Positions 15,855 through 24,668 of a DNA stretch of 64,000 bases are shown in pieces (within the stretch, counting starts at the first letter, position 1; each line of letters begins with the position of its first letter). The notes under the pieces are model-generated. The model saw only the letters and a list, made by a program, of their open reading frames with translations, made no database searches and was not told the DNA's origin. A program made the position numbers and the translations under genes. The stretch is from positions 186,001 through 250,000 of the forward strand of contig JANQJU010000029.1 in NCBI GenBank assembly GCA_028281495.1. Reading direction: 5' to 3'. Source of the DNA: SAR324 cluster bacterium (lineage in GTDB: Bacteria; SAR324; NAC60-12).

Positions 15855-17594
15855 ATGAGTCAATTTTTTCAGCAAGGGCCACAACTGTACAATCAATTTG
15901 ACGATGATGCCTTATTGCAATCTTATTTGCGTCGGATTTTGCCATCCCCGATCTACTCATCCATTTTGCCGGATTTAAAAAGATTAGGGCAACGAGTCAT
16001 TACGGATATTCTCACGATGGCGCATGATGCAGAAACTCAACCCCCTGAATTGATTCAATATGATCCATGGGGCAAACGGATCGATACCATCCGAGTTGCA
16101 GGCGGTTGGAAACAGCTTGATCAGGTGTCTGCTGAAGAAGGTTTGGTTGCTTTGGGGTATGAGCGACCTTATGATGAATTTTCAAGAGTTTATCAATTTG
16201 CGAAACTCTACCTCTTTACCCCTTCTTCAGCGATTTACACTTGCCCTTTGGCCATGACCGACGGAGCGGCCCGTCTTATTGAGGTTCATGGTAGCCCGGC
16301 TTTACAAGATCGAGCTTATTGTCACCTGACATCACGCAATCCCTCTTCATTTTGGACTTCCGGACAATGGATGACAGAACGTACTGGAGGTTCCGATGTA
16401 GGGCGCTCTCAAACAATTGCTCGTTGGCAAAACGAGTACTTTTGTCTGTATGGAGACAAATGGTTTACATCGGCCACGACAGCCCAGATGGCCATGACAC
16501 TGGCTCGTATCGAAACCATTCCAACAATTCCTGAGACACAAACGGGCTTCGAAAAGGAGGGTGAGAGAGCTGCAATGGCTTTGGAACACCCTGGCTTGAG
16601 TTTGTTTTACTTGGAGACTCGTCTTCAGGATGGATCACTCAATCATATTCGAATCAATCGTTTGAAAGAAAAATTTGGCACTCGTGCACTCCCCACTGCT
16701 GAATTGACTTTAAACGGCACCATTGCGCAAGCCATTGGAAAGCCAGGGGAAGGTGTAAAAATCATGTCAACTCTGTTTAACATCACTCGAATTTACAATG
16801 CCTGTTCTGCGGTGTCATTGATGCGTCGTGGCATTGCGCTCGCCAAAGATTATGCTCAACGTCGTATGGCATTTGGCAAAAAACTTTCGGAGCAGCCGCT
16901 ACACATCGAAACGCTTGCACGATTGGAAGTGGAATGGACTGGGTGTTTTTTAATGACGTTTTATGTGGTGGAACTTCTCGGAAAAAAAGAATGCAATCAA
17001 GCAACTCCAGAGGAATCTGCAATACTCCGTTTACTCACTCCGCTTCTCAAGCTTTATACCGCCAAACAAGCCGTCAAAGTGAATAGCGAAATCTTGGAAA
17101 GTTTTGGTGGGGCCGGCTACATCGAAGATACCGGACTGCCCAAATTACTCCGTGATGCTCAAGTGCTTGCGATTTGGGAAGGAACCACGAATGTCCTCAG
17201 CTTGGATGCTCTTCGTGCAATACAGAAAGAACAAGCACTCTTCCCTCTATTACAGGATATATCCCAACGTTTATCCCGAATTCATTATGATACTTTATCG
17301 CCTTGTATTGATAAGGCTGAGCAAGCTCTTCAAGCTCTCCAAGGCTATGCCATTCATGCTGAATCTGAAGGACTGGATTACCTCCAAGCAGGAGCACGCG
17401 ATCTTGCCTATAGTCTCTCACGGACCGTAATTGCAGCACTTTTATTGGAACATGCACAATGGAGTGCAAAGGAAGAAAACGACACAAGGTATGCCCTCAT
17501 TGTTCGTCGATGGTGTGACCAAGGGTTGGTGAAATTGCAAAATCCCCGTGATTCACATCGTGAAGAAACGCGGCACATACTCTTTGGAAGTTGA
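15855..17594 (+). CDS. AidB-like acyl-CoA dehydrogenase
   Basis: The protein has 579 residues from the ATG at 15855, which follows GGAGGAAC; an upstream in-frame start at 15819 lacks a ribosome site. It shows the acyl-CoA dehydrogenase fold with SGQWMTERTGGSDVGRS, the flavin/substrate loop typical of AidB and related long members. ARLEVEWTGC and ILESFGGAGYIEDTGLP lie in the C-terminal helical domain, with the late conserved LRDAQVLAIWEGTTNVL. AidB itself is a flavoprotein of the Ada response; related proteins oxidise acyl-CoA. The length fits AidB/ACAD11-type members better than short fatty-acid dehydrogenases. It stands alone, so its pathway is not revealed. Confidence 0.87.
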   Translation: MSQFFQQGPQLYNQFDDDALLQSYLRRILPSPIYSSILPDLKRLGQRVITDILTMAHDAETQPPELIQYDPWGKRIDTIRVAGGWKQLDQVSAEEGLVALGYERPYDEFSRVYQFAKLYLFTPSSAIYTCPLAMTDGAARLIEVHGSPALQDRAYCHLTSRNPSSFWTSGQWMTERTGGSDVGRSQTIARWQNEYFCLYGDKWFTSATTAQMAMTLARIETIPTIPETQTGFEKEGERAAMALEHPGLSLFYLETRLQDGSLNHIRINRLKEKFGTRALPTAELTLNGTIAQAIGKPGEGVKIMSTLFNITRIYNACSAVSLMRRGIALAKDYAQRRMAFGKKLSEQPLHIETLARLEVEWTGCFLMTFYVVELLGKKECNQATPEESAILRLLTPLLKLYTAKQAVKVNSEILESFGGAGYIEDTGLPKLLRDAQVLAIWEGTTNVLSLDALRAIQKEQALFPLLQDISQRLSRIHYDTLSPCIDKAEQALQALQGYAIHAESEGLDYLQAGARDLAYSLSRTVIAALLLEHAQWSAKEENDTRYALIVRRWCDQGLVKLQNPRDSHREETRHILFGS

Positions 17595-17634
17595 TTCTGA
17601 GGGCTTTAAGGCGAGGGGCTGAAAAATGGCAGAA

Positions 17635-17988
17635 TCAGGCTGTTTCTTTTTCAGAAAAAAATTGGAGCAACTCGGCTTCGTTCGCACAAAGGTGGTAGGT
17701 GTTTTTAAGTTCGGTTGCTTCAACTAAACCACGTGCTGTTGCATCGAGAAAGCATAGAGGCAGCTTGCCAAATCCTCCACGGACTTCATTGGCGAGCATC
17801 AACATAAAGGGGACGATTTCGTTGGCATCAAACACTTTACCGAGTTCCAAACTGATCGCAATTCGCTTGGTACGTTGAATGAATAGAAACGTTGCCAATT
17901 GCTGGGCCGTCGCGTTTTTTCCCCCGGCTCGGTTGCACGTCACAATAAAATAATCTGACTCTTCATTACGTCCGATATGACACTGCAT
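17635..17988 (-). CDS. Small STAS-like protein (tentative)
   Basis: A 117-residue cytoplasmic protein. An alternating strand/helix pattern, with a strand ISLELGKVFDANEIVPF and the end LCFLDATARGLVEATEL then HLCANEAELLQFF, recalls STAS (anti-anti-sigma) domains. In those the last helix often carries such an xxEAExLxFF end. No conserved phosphorylatable Ser/Thr site is obvious. It lies 19 nt after tolR on the same strand and may be the last gene of the pal-tolQ-tolR unit. The family call is weak, but the gene itself is likely real. Confidence 0.45.
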   Translation of the reverse strand: MQCHIGRNEESDYFIVTCNRAGGKNATAQQLATFLFIQRTKRIAISLELGKVFDANEIVPFMLMLANEVRGGFGKLPLCFLDATARGLVEATELKNTYHLCANEAELLQFFSEKETA

Positions 17989-18007
17989 AGGTCCTTGTTC
18001 GGAATGA

Positions 18008-18442
18008 TTATTGTGCTGATTCAGGATTGATCACTAGATTCAGCCCGACTTCCATTTCCTTGAGCCGCGCGATGATCGGCACCAAGGCTCCATATCTTAC
18101 GTTTTCGTCGGCTTCTACATCCACAAATTGCGGACCGGACTTATTTGCCAACCATTCTTGGATCAGGCGCTCAAACTTCTCTCGATTCGTACCGTTGAGA
18201 TCCAATCCCACTTGATCATTATTAATATAAATCATCCCCGTTTGATCGACAACAACACGGAGAGTTTTATCCAGTGCCGCTCCATCGGAGTAGGTATCTT
18301 TGGGCAAGTCGACTTTGACAGTGTGGTGAATGATAGGAGCGGTGATCATGAAAATGATCAACAACACAAGCAATACATCTACAAACGGCGTGACATTGAT
18401 ATCGCTTAATGGTTCGTCATCGTCAGTTGGAGAGAAACTCAT
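18008..18442 (-). CDS. tolR: ExbD/TolR biopolymer transport protein
   Basis: This is a 144-residue protein from the ATG at 18442, chosen because it overlaps the TolQ stop as ATGA; a start four codons earlier is possible. DINVTPFVDVLLVLLIIFMI is the single membrane helix of ExbD/TolR, with the essential Asp in PFVDVLL. A periplasmic beta domain follows. With TolQ it forms the proton-driven motor that energises the outer-membrane Tol-Pal link. The pal gene nearby favours TolR over ExbD. Confidence 0.9.
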   Translation of the reverse strand: MSFSPTDDDEPLSDINVTPFVDVLLVLLIIFMITAPIIHHTVKVDLPKDTYSDGAALDKTLRVVVDQTGMIYINNDQVGLDLNGTNREKFERLIQEWLANKSGPQFVDVEADENVRYGALVPIIARLKEMEVGLNLVINPESAQ

Positions 18443-19152
18443 GATACGATCCACTCCATTCGGTTACCCAATTCCAGAGCAAAATCACGCATTGAATTAC
18501 TCTCCCTACGGGCGGCATTTCGGTAGTGATTATAAGCCATGAGAGCAGGAATTGCTGCTAATAGTCCTGCCGCTGTTGCCACCAAGGCTTCAGAAATTCC
18601 TGGAGCAACGACTGATAGGCTCGTCACACCCGTCGTTCCGATACTTTGGAAAGAATCGATAATTCCCAATACCGTTCCAAAGAGTCCTACAAATGGAGCG
18701 GCACTAGAGATCGTTGCGAGTACACTGAGGCGATGATCGATCATCCCCAGTTGTTGAGTGATGCTTCGTGAAAACACCCGTTCCAGACGCTGGTTCAAGC
18801 GTTGCAAGATTTCGGTGTTGGATAAGTCTTGGTTTTGAGCCTGACGGCGCATCCGCTCCCGAAAAGTCATAGCCTCCTTATACGTTTCCTTGAAAATGTA
18901 CGCAAAGGCAGACGATTCAAATTGCTTGGAGAGATTATAGATATGCTCCATTTTATGTTCTTTACTGAAGAGATGGAAAAACTCTTCATTTTCTCCAACC
19001 AAACGGCGAAACTGGAGCCACTTGAGAGCAATGATTGCCCAGGAGATAGAAGACATCAAAATCAGGACAATCAGCACTAAATGCGTGACCCAAGTTCCTT
19101 GGAACACTAGCGCAAGAATGCCTCTTTCATCGAATAAGGTTTCTAGTGACAT
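18439..19152 (-). CDS. tolQ: MotA/TolQ/ExbB proton channel protein
   Basis: The protein has 237 residues from the ATG at 19152; an in-frame TTG nine codons upstream is less likely. Three membrane helices are visible: VTHLVLIVLILMSSISWAII near residues 20-40, then a pair in the C-terminal half. These contain APFVGLFGTVLGIIDSFQ and ISEALVATAAGLLAAIPALM, the conserved core of the MotA/TolQ/ExbB family. It forms a pentameric proton channel with TolR. It lies downstream of pal with a small hairpin between them, and its last codons overlap the tolR start. Confidence 0.92.
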   Translation of the reverse strand: MSLETLFDERGILALVFQGTWVTHLVLIVLILMSSISWAIIALKWLQFRRLVGENEEFFHLFSKEHKMEHIYNLSKQFESSAFAYIFKETYKEAMTFRERMRRQAQNQDLSNTEILQRLNQRLERVFSRSITQQLGMIDHRLSVLATISSAAPFVGLFGTVLGIIDSFQSIGTTGVTSLSVVAPGISEALVATAAGLLAAIPALMAYNHYRNAARRESNSMRDFALELGNRMEWIVS

Positions 19153-19178
19153 GCTGGTGAGGGGGGGCGAGAAAAGCA

Positions 19179-19197
19179 ATCCGGTGATAAGCCGGAT
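19179..19197 (-). terminator. Small hairpin between pal and tolQ
   Basis: ATCCGG and CCGGAT form a 6-bp stem with a 7-nt loop. On the minus strand it is followed by TGCTTTT. It could be a weak terminator or attenuator lowering tolQ-tolR expression relative to pal; the T run is short. Confidence 0.4.
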
Positions 19198-19212
19198 CGC
19201 TTTTCAGAGGAT

Positions 19213-19977
19213 TTATAGGCGAGTGAATTCGACACGTCGATTTTTAGCCCAAGAAGCTTCGTTGCTACCAAAAGATGCAGGACGCTCTTCGCCAAAGCTG
19301 ACGATAGAGAATTGATCTGGGTCCGCACCGAGTGCAACCAAATAAGCTAACACCGCTTTTGCTCGGCGCTCACCTAAAGCTAAATTGTATTCATTGGTTC
19401 CACGTTCGTCCGCGTGCCCTTCCAGCATAATTTTTGTTCCTGGATTTGCTTTAACCCACTCATAGTTTTCACGTAACGCAATTTTAAATTCGTTTTTGAT
19501 TTCGCTTTTATCGAAGTCGAAATACACCGTTTGGAGATCTGTAATCATCGGTGCCGCTGGCTCCTGTGGAGGTGGATCTACAATAGGTGGCGGTGGTGGC
19601 GGCTCCTTTGGAGGTGGCGGAGGTGGCGGAGGTGGCGGTTCCACTTTCGCAGTTCCGGTACGATCACCTGAACCAGTATCTGTACCCGTGCTTTCACCAG
19701 TGCTAGGTGGATCTTGTGGCGGTGGTGGTGGCGGTGGTGGAGGTGGCGGGTCCGGTTCCGGAGTCATCGGTTTCTCAGGTTCGGCAGGACCACGTTTATC
19801 GCTTTCACCATCGTCTGCCTTGGTTTGCATTGAGTCAGGCTTTGCTGTCTCGGCGGGAGTTGGAGGTGGGGGAGCGGTCGGGTTGTCTTCGAAAGGTTGA
19901 ACATCTGTTAATTTACAGGCACTCAACGCAAACGTAACACTCAGTAAAATTACAAATACGGAAAATTTAATCCTCAT
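19213..19977 (-). CDS. pal: Peptidoglycan-associated lipoprotein Pal, proline-rich linker
   Basis: The 254-residue protein has a lipoprotein signal peptide ending at the lipobox LSAC (Cys21). The C-terminal OmpA-like domain (about residues 140-254) shows VYFDFDKSEIKNE, LEGHADERGTNEYNLALGER and a final NRRVEFTRL, which match Pal peptidoglycan-binding elements. Between them lies a long low-complexity linker, about residues 30-140, with runs of up to eleven prolines. Pal anchors the outer membrane to peptidoglycan. The linker is much longer than in typical Pal and could span a thicker periplasm. tolQ and tolR follow, but tolA and tolB are not visible. Confidence 0.93.
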   Translation of the reverse strand: MRIKFSVFVILLSVTFALSACKLTDVQPFEDNPTAPPPPTPAETAKPDSMQTKADDGESDKRGPAEPEKPMTPEPDPPPPPPPPPPPQDPPSTGESTGTDTGSGDRTGTAKVEPPPPPPPPPPKEPPPPPPIVDPPPQEPAAPMITDLQTVYFDFDKSEIKNEFKIALRENYEWVKANPGTKIMLEGHADERGTNEYNLALGERRAKAVLAYLVALGADPDQFSIVSFGEERPASFGSNEASWAKNRRVEFTRL

Positions 19978-20128
19978 ACTGCACCTTAATTAACTGATAG
20001 GTTCTTGTTTATTCGTGCTTATTCCGTCAATAACTATCGCACCCATTAACACACTTAAAACGAAAAGAGCAGCTTTAATTTCTAGGGGGTGCTTCAAATT
20101 CTTAGCTACTATACATACGTTGTTTCCC

Positions 20129-21742
20129 ATGTCAATGGTAAAAGTATCCACAATTTGGGGCCTATTGAACGGCCTGAGAGGGCAGAGAAATTCAGGACTC
20201 CACTGGATTTTGACATTCCTTGGAATAGGAGCATTTGCAGGTTGGGTTGGGTATCGTTATGAAGCCACTTTAAACCAACTTCACTTGGAATGGTTACTTG
20301 TTATAGGGTTAGCGTTATGCTTCTGGTTTCAGATGCGACGTTTGTACGTTGTAGCCCTGGGATTGCTGGTTGGTACAGGCTGGTTACTTCATTATTTTCT
20401 ATTCATACTTCCTTCATGGCAAGAAAGTTTACAGCCGTTAGAAAATTCGTCTATTCCCGTTTGGGTTCAGGGCAAAGTTATGAGGTTTTCTCAGGAAGGA
20501 AAAGAGATTAAACTCCGACTGAATTCTGTAACGTTATATTTATCGGATTCTCACCAAAAATTCCCTGAAATTGACATACATTTCTCAGCAAGGCGCAGCA
20601 CACCTCTCAGGTTTTATTATCGACGTAGCTTACAGTTCAATGGAACGCTTGCTACTGTCAGAGTAAATCAAAATCGACTTTCTTTACATTTAAGAGAAGT
20701 CTCTTATCACGACACATTGAACCCAATGAGCGACTGGATCTATCAAGGGAAAATTTTACATCAAAATCTAATTCAACGTGCTGCTTTTTACTTAAGTGAA
20801 GAATCACAAGCCTTATTTCTTCCCGTGATTTTAGCCAGAAATGTGTATCGGGCAGAGCCAACAAAGTTGTTTCGTAAAACGGGTATGGCCCATTTATTAG
20901 CCATCAGTGGTTTGCATATTGGACTGCTATTTTGGCTGGGGTTGTCGTTGGTTCGGCAAATCGGCAGATTTTCTGAAAGTTGGCTATTGTGGGTTCACTT
21001 TCCTCGACTTTGTCAAGGAATCACGCTCTTTGGAATTTGGTCGTATCTATTTTTGATAGCGTTTCCCGTGCCTGCGACCCGCGCAGCGCTCATGCTTACT
21101 TTCTTATTGCTCGCACGTTGGAGCGGTCGAGCACATTCTCCGGTGCAAGTGCTTTTAGTCACAGCCTATGGATTGATCTGTTTCAACCCGACTGTGATTT
21201 ATGATTTATCCTTTCAACTCTCTTTTGTTGCCGTACTTTATATTTTGATGGCTTTGCCATTTTTCCAAACCACCTCTGCATGGACCCCTTGGTGGCACCG
21301 CTTGGGAATATACTGCTTCAATAATATTTTGGTGACTGGAATCGTTTTAATAGGAATTTGGCCGATTTTGGCAACGTATTTTCGCGAGTTCTCGTTGGAA
21401 CCGATTTGGTTGAATTTATTTATGCTTCCTTTATTGGCTTTCCTCGTCCTCCCTGTTGGATTGATTGTGTTAGGAGTTAGCTTTGTTTCGAGGAGCAGCC
21501 CTCCATTCGGATGGTTGGAAACTCAAGCGTTTCAAGGGATGGAATGGGTATTACAACTTTGGCTGGAAGTGTTGACCCAACTTCACGAATGGGGAAATGT
21601 AGGAAGGGTTTCGGTTCCTTTGGATTGGGAAGGTTGGCATTATTTGTTATATTACGGAGTCACTACCTTCTTTTGTGGAGCCATTGGGATGGTTTGGAGG
21701 CGCTATCAAGTGCTCAAACAAAGACAATCCATATACGCATAA
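20129..21742 (+). CDS. ComEC/Rec2-family competence membrane protein
   Basis: A 537-residue polytopic protein from the ATG at 20129; an earlier in-frame start at 20015 would add 38 residues without membrane or signal character. Several N-terminal helices are followed by the ComEC competence core: KTGMAHLLAISGLHIGLLFW, then FPVPATRAALMLTFLLLARW and IYDLSFQLSFVAVLYILMA. ComEC forms the inner-membrane channel for single-stranded DNA uptake. The C-terminal metallo-beta-lactamase-like domain found in many members is absent, as in shorter homologues. It diverges from pal across about 150 nt. Confidence 0.87.
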   Translation: MSMVKVSTIWGLLNGLRGQRNSGLHWILTFLGIGAFAGWVGYRYEATLNQLHLEWLLVIGLALCFWFQMRRLYVVALGLLVGTGWLLHYFLFILPSWQESLQPLENSSIPVWVQGKVMRFSQEGKEIKLRLNSVTLYLSDSHQKFPEIDIHFSARRSTPLRFYYRRSLQFNGTLATVRVNQNRLSLHLREVSYHDTLNPMSDWIYQGKILHQNLIQRAAFYLSEESQALFLPVILARNVYRAEPTKLFRKTGMAHLLAISGLHIGLLFWLGLSLVRQIGRFSESWLLWVHFPRLCQGITLFGIWSYLFLIAFPVPATRAALMLTFLLLARWSGRAHSPVQVLLVTAYGLICFNPTVIYDLSFQLSFVAVLYILMALPFFQTTSAWTPWWHRLGIYCFNNILVTGIVLIGIWPILATYFREFSLEPIWLNLFMLPLLAFLVLPVGLIVLGVSFVSRSSPPFGWLETQAFQGMEWVLQLWLEVLTQLHEWGNVGRVSVPLDWEGWHYLLYYGVTTFFCGAIGMVWRRYQVLKQRQSIYA

Positions 21743-21801
21743 GCAGCTCGTGGGCAATAGAACGTTTGGAAACTCCACGAGTCCAATGCTCAACCCATAC
21801 G

Positions 21802-22920
21802 CTAATAGGTGAAAGAAAGCTGAAGTGCTCGTCGAAAACTTCTGCCTGAACCAGCAGTCTCTCCAGTTTCTTCGGCATAAGAAACGAATTCGACAGAGAT
21901 ATCGGGGAGTATGAACGTGTAACTGAGAGGAATGGTGATCTCACCGCCATAGGCAGCGTAGCCTTGATTGTATCCACCACGTATGGCGATCACATTAGTG
22001 CCTGTATCCAATGGCAAGAGGCCTAACTCCATACCAGCATGAATCCGTTTGGTGGCATCGTTGTCACTGGTGCCAGCGTTGGTAATGTCACGAAAATCCA
22101 GTTCCGCCAAAATTCGAAAGAAACCAAAATCGGGTTGGATGGATATCCCTACTGCGATTTCTTCAGGTACATCTTCTGGTAAGCTCCTACCACCTCTCGA
22201 GAAATTCAGACCACCTGCATTTTGGATCACCGCTCCAATCGTCATGGCGAGATCCCCTTCAATTCTCCAATGGATTCCAAAATCGAAAGCGTTGGCAAGC
22301 GCCTGCTGATTATAACCGTTCGGAAGTAGATTATCGGCTTCATTGTCAGATCTCAAAAGATTGTCCAAGCTGAAGGTCGTTTCTGGTAGAGACAGCAAAC
22401 GTTTGACCGAACGAAATCCAATTCCGATGACCAAGCCTCCTTTGCCTATGGGAATCCCCACACCGTAGCCGTGTCCTGTATCCGCGCGAAAATCCAAAGT
22501 AAATTGCGGTAGGACTGGATTTTGGAAAAAAAATAGGCCTTCGAGTTCCGCAAACGCGGTGGCTCCAAACGTTATATAGTCTTCTATCGGTGTAATCACC
22601 GTAATATTGCCGAAAAAACGTATATAAAATCGCCGATTTAGTAAAAATTCGATGTTTTCAGCAAGATCACCAGCTTCAGGAAGATCACTAGCATCGACCC
22701 CGGTACCTCCACCAAATAGGGAGAGACTTAGCTGAACATCATCGATCCCTCCCAGCCCAGCTGGATTGTAATAAAGCGCACTTTCATCGTGGCTCAGTGC
22801 GATTCCCACATTTCCCATAGCCAGATTGCGAATACCCTGTCCAATGCGTCGAAATTGTTCGGCACTAGCTATCGGAATTCCAAAGCTGAAAAGTAGGATA
22901 GCGATGAGTGACTTTTTCAT
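21802..22920 (-). CDS. Outer-membrane beta-barrel protein (FadL/PorV-like)
   Basis: The protein has 372 residues from the ATG at 22920, preceded by GGAG; an upstream in-frame start would bury the signal peptide. The signal peptide (KKSLIAILLFSFGIPIASA) is followed by GNVGIALSHDESALYYNPAGL, the plug-like N-terminal motif common to FadL/OmpP1, PorV and related barrels. The rest is beta-rich and ends in an aromatic residue (QLSFTY), as barrel proteins do. FadL-like proteins take up hydrophobic compounds and PorV-like ones shuttle secretion substrates; the role here cannot be told. It converges with comEC and diverges from the M20 peptidase. Confidence 0.75.
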   Translation of the reverse strand: MKKSLIAILLFSFGIPIASAEQFRRIGQGIRNLAMGNVGIALSHDESALYYNPAGLGGIDDVQLSLSLFGGGTGVDASDLPEAGDLAENIEFLLNRRFYIRFFGNITVITPIEDYITFGATAFAELEGLFFFQNPVLPQFTLDFRADTGHGYGVGIPIGKGGLVIGIGFRSVKRLLSLPETTFSLDNLLRSDNEADNLLPNGYNQQALANAFDFGIHWRIEGDLAMTIGAVIQNAGGLNFSRGGRSLPEDVPEEIAVGISIQPDFGFFRILAELDFRDITNAGTSDNDATKRIHAGMELGLLPLDTGTNVIAIRGGYNQGYAAYGGEITIPLSYTFILPDISVEFVSYAEETGETAGSGRSFRRALQLSFTY

Positions 22921-23051
22921 AGATGACGTCTCCAAAGCAGGAAAAAGCGGATCTATTTCGGTTGACAAAAATTTAGTAATGCAGGAACCCTACCGAAAAT
23001 TTGGAGCGAGCCTCAAACAGAATTGTTCATTTATCGGTGTAGGAGGATGGT

Positions 23052-24599
23052 ATGCGGCGTTTTTCGCTCAATTTTGCTATCGGAATAGCAGTGCTAAGCC
23101 TATTCACTTTACTCAGTTTCAATGCTTGGAACACCACCTCTTTACAATACTTGTCGGAACAAGTCCCTCAACCTGAAGTTTTGCCTGACTGGGATCAAGG
23201 CGACGGATTACAGCGATTCATTGGGCTATTGAGTTTTCCTACTGTATCTTCCTCCTTATCTGCATCCACTCCTGGGGATATCTCAGCCTCCGTGTTGTTG
23301 CCTACAAAGCCTAATTTGCTTGCTGGTTCTGCTTTCTTGGAATTGCATTCTTATTTGGAAAGCGCGTATCCGGAAGCTCATCAAGCCCTGCAACGTGAGA
23401 TAGTTGGGAAATATAGTCTACTCTATAAGTGGGCTGGGCGTGATCTTCAAAAACCTCCAGTCTTGCTGATGCACCACTTGGATGTGGCTCCGGTGGTGCC
23501 AAGTTCTAAAATCGAGTGGAAATATCCACCCTTCCAAGGTGTCCTAGCCGATGGGTTTGTGTGGGGGCGTGGCAGTTTGGATACGAAGGTCGGGGTCGCT
23601 GCTTTGTTTGAGGCAGTGACTTTATTGCTTCGTCAAGGATATCAGCCTTTGCAAACATTTTATTTTGCATTGGGACATGATGAAGAAGCGGGTGGTTTCC
23701 AAGGTAATGCACAAATCGCTCAAAAACTACATCAGCAGGAGATCCAACTGGCGTATGTATTGGACGAAGGTTATCCCATCATAACACCCGACTTACCAGG
23801 ATTCACTGTGCCGATTGCCCCTATTGGCATCGCCGAAAAGGGAGTGATGCACATTGAGCTTCAAGTGGGTGGAACGGAAGGACACACGGCTGTTCCTTCT
23901 TCTCGCAATGCGTTGAACTTGTTGAGTGAATCTATCTGGAGGTTGGAACAGCATCCAATGCCATTGCATTGGGACGGCCCTATCCAACAAACCCTCGATT
24001 ACTTGGTACCAGAAATGCCGTTTTGGCACCAATGGATTTTGGCCAATCGGTCTTGGTTTCGCCCGTTGATCCTTTGGCAATTCAGTCGTTTTCCAGAAAC
24101 GCAGGCTTTAGTACGCACCACGTCGGTAGTGACAACGTTATCGGGTGGAAACCACGCAATGCAATGGCCAATAGGGGCAACTGCAACGATCCAATTCCGA
24201 TTGCATCCTGAAGATACTTCCAAAGATGTACTTGATCATGTCCGGCATTCTATAGATAATTCGCGCGTTCAAATTCGACAGCACGGAAAAATTCAGAGTG
24301 AAGCCTCAAAAACGTCACTTACAAATTCACGGGCATTCCAAAATCTTCAAACTACGATTCATCAAGTTTTTCCTCAGGTCGTAGTCGCACCAGCCCTACT
24401 CGTGGCTGCAACCGATTCTCGGCATTACGCGGCCTTAACTGACAACATCTTTCGTTTTTCTCCCTGGTTTGTCGCTTCCGACGATATTCAACGAATTCAT
24501 GGAATCAATGAACGTATTTCGATCCAAGCATTTGCAACCGCGGTGAAATTCTATTACCAATTCATCCACAATTCATCGAAGCGATATTCACAACACTGA
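23052..24599 (+). CDS. M20-family carboxypeptidase with N-terminal membrane anchor
   Basis: The 515-residue protein has a hydrophobic N-terminal helix (FAIGIAVLSLFTLLSF) acting as signal or anchor. The M20 metallopeptidase core shows LLMHHLDVAPVV (first zinc His and Asp), VWGRGSLDTKVG (bridging Asp) and ALGHDEEAGG (catalytic Glu pair). The closing HGINERIS carries a further ligand His. Layout and length match the CPS1/carboxypeptidase S-type group, which removes C-terminal residues from short peptides. It begins 131 nt from the divergent barrel gene and is followed, after 69 nt, by the antiporter pair. A periplasmic location is inferred. Confidence 0.88.
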   Translation: MRRFSLNFAIGIAVLSLFTLLSFNAWNTTSLQYLSEQVPQPEVLPDWDQGDGLQRFIGLLSFPTVSSSLSASTPGDISASVLLPTKPNLLAGSAFLELHSYLESAYPEAHQALQREIVGKYSLLYKWAGRDLQKPPVLLMHHLDVAPVVPSSKIEWKYPPFQGVLADGFVWGRGSLDTKVGVAALFEAVTLLLRQGYQPLQTFYFALGHDEEAGGFQGNAQIAQKLHQQEIQLAYVLDEGYPIITPDLPGFTVPIAPIGIAEKGVMHIELQVGGTEGHTAVPSSRNALNLLSESIWRLEQHPMPLHWDGPIQQTLDYLVPEMPFWHQWILANRSWFRPLILWQFSRFPETQALVRTTSVVTTLSGGNHAMQWPIGATATIQFRLHPEDTSKDVLDHVRHSIDNSRVQIRQHGKIQSEASKTSLTNSRAFQNLQTTIHQVFPQVVVAPALLVAATDSRHYAALTDNIFRFSPWFVASDDIQRIHGINERISIQAFATAVKFYYQFIHNSSKRYSQH

Positions 24600-24668
24600 A
24601 AGCCACAACACGAATTAGCACTGACATTCATAACAAGCTTTGCCAGCCATCTATTTCGGAGACATTTC

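Noticed and set aside
19496..19900. 134-residue glycine-rich plus-strand frame
   Set aside because: It is the antisense of the polyproline part of pal; CCN codons read backwards give glycine runs.
21747..21781. Seven-base inverted repeat CTCGTGG / CCACGAG between convergent comEC and the barrel gene
   Set aside because: The loop is over 20 nt and there is no T run, so I do not call a terminator.
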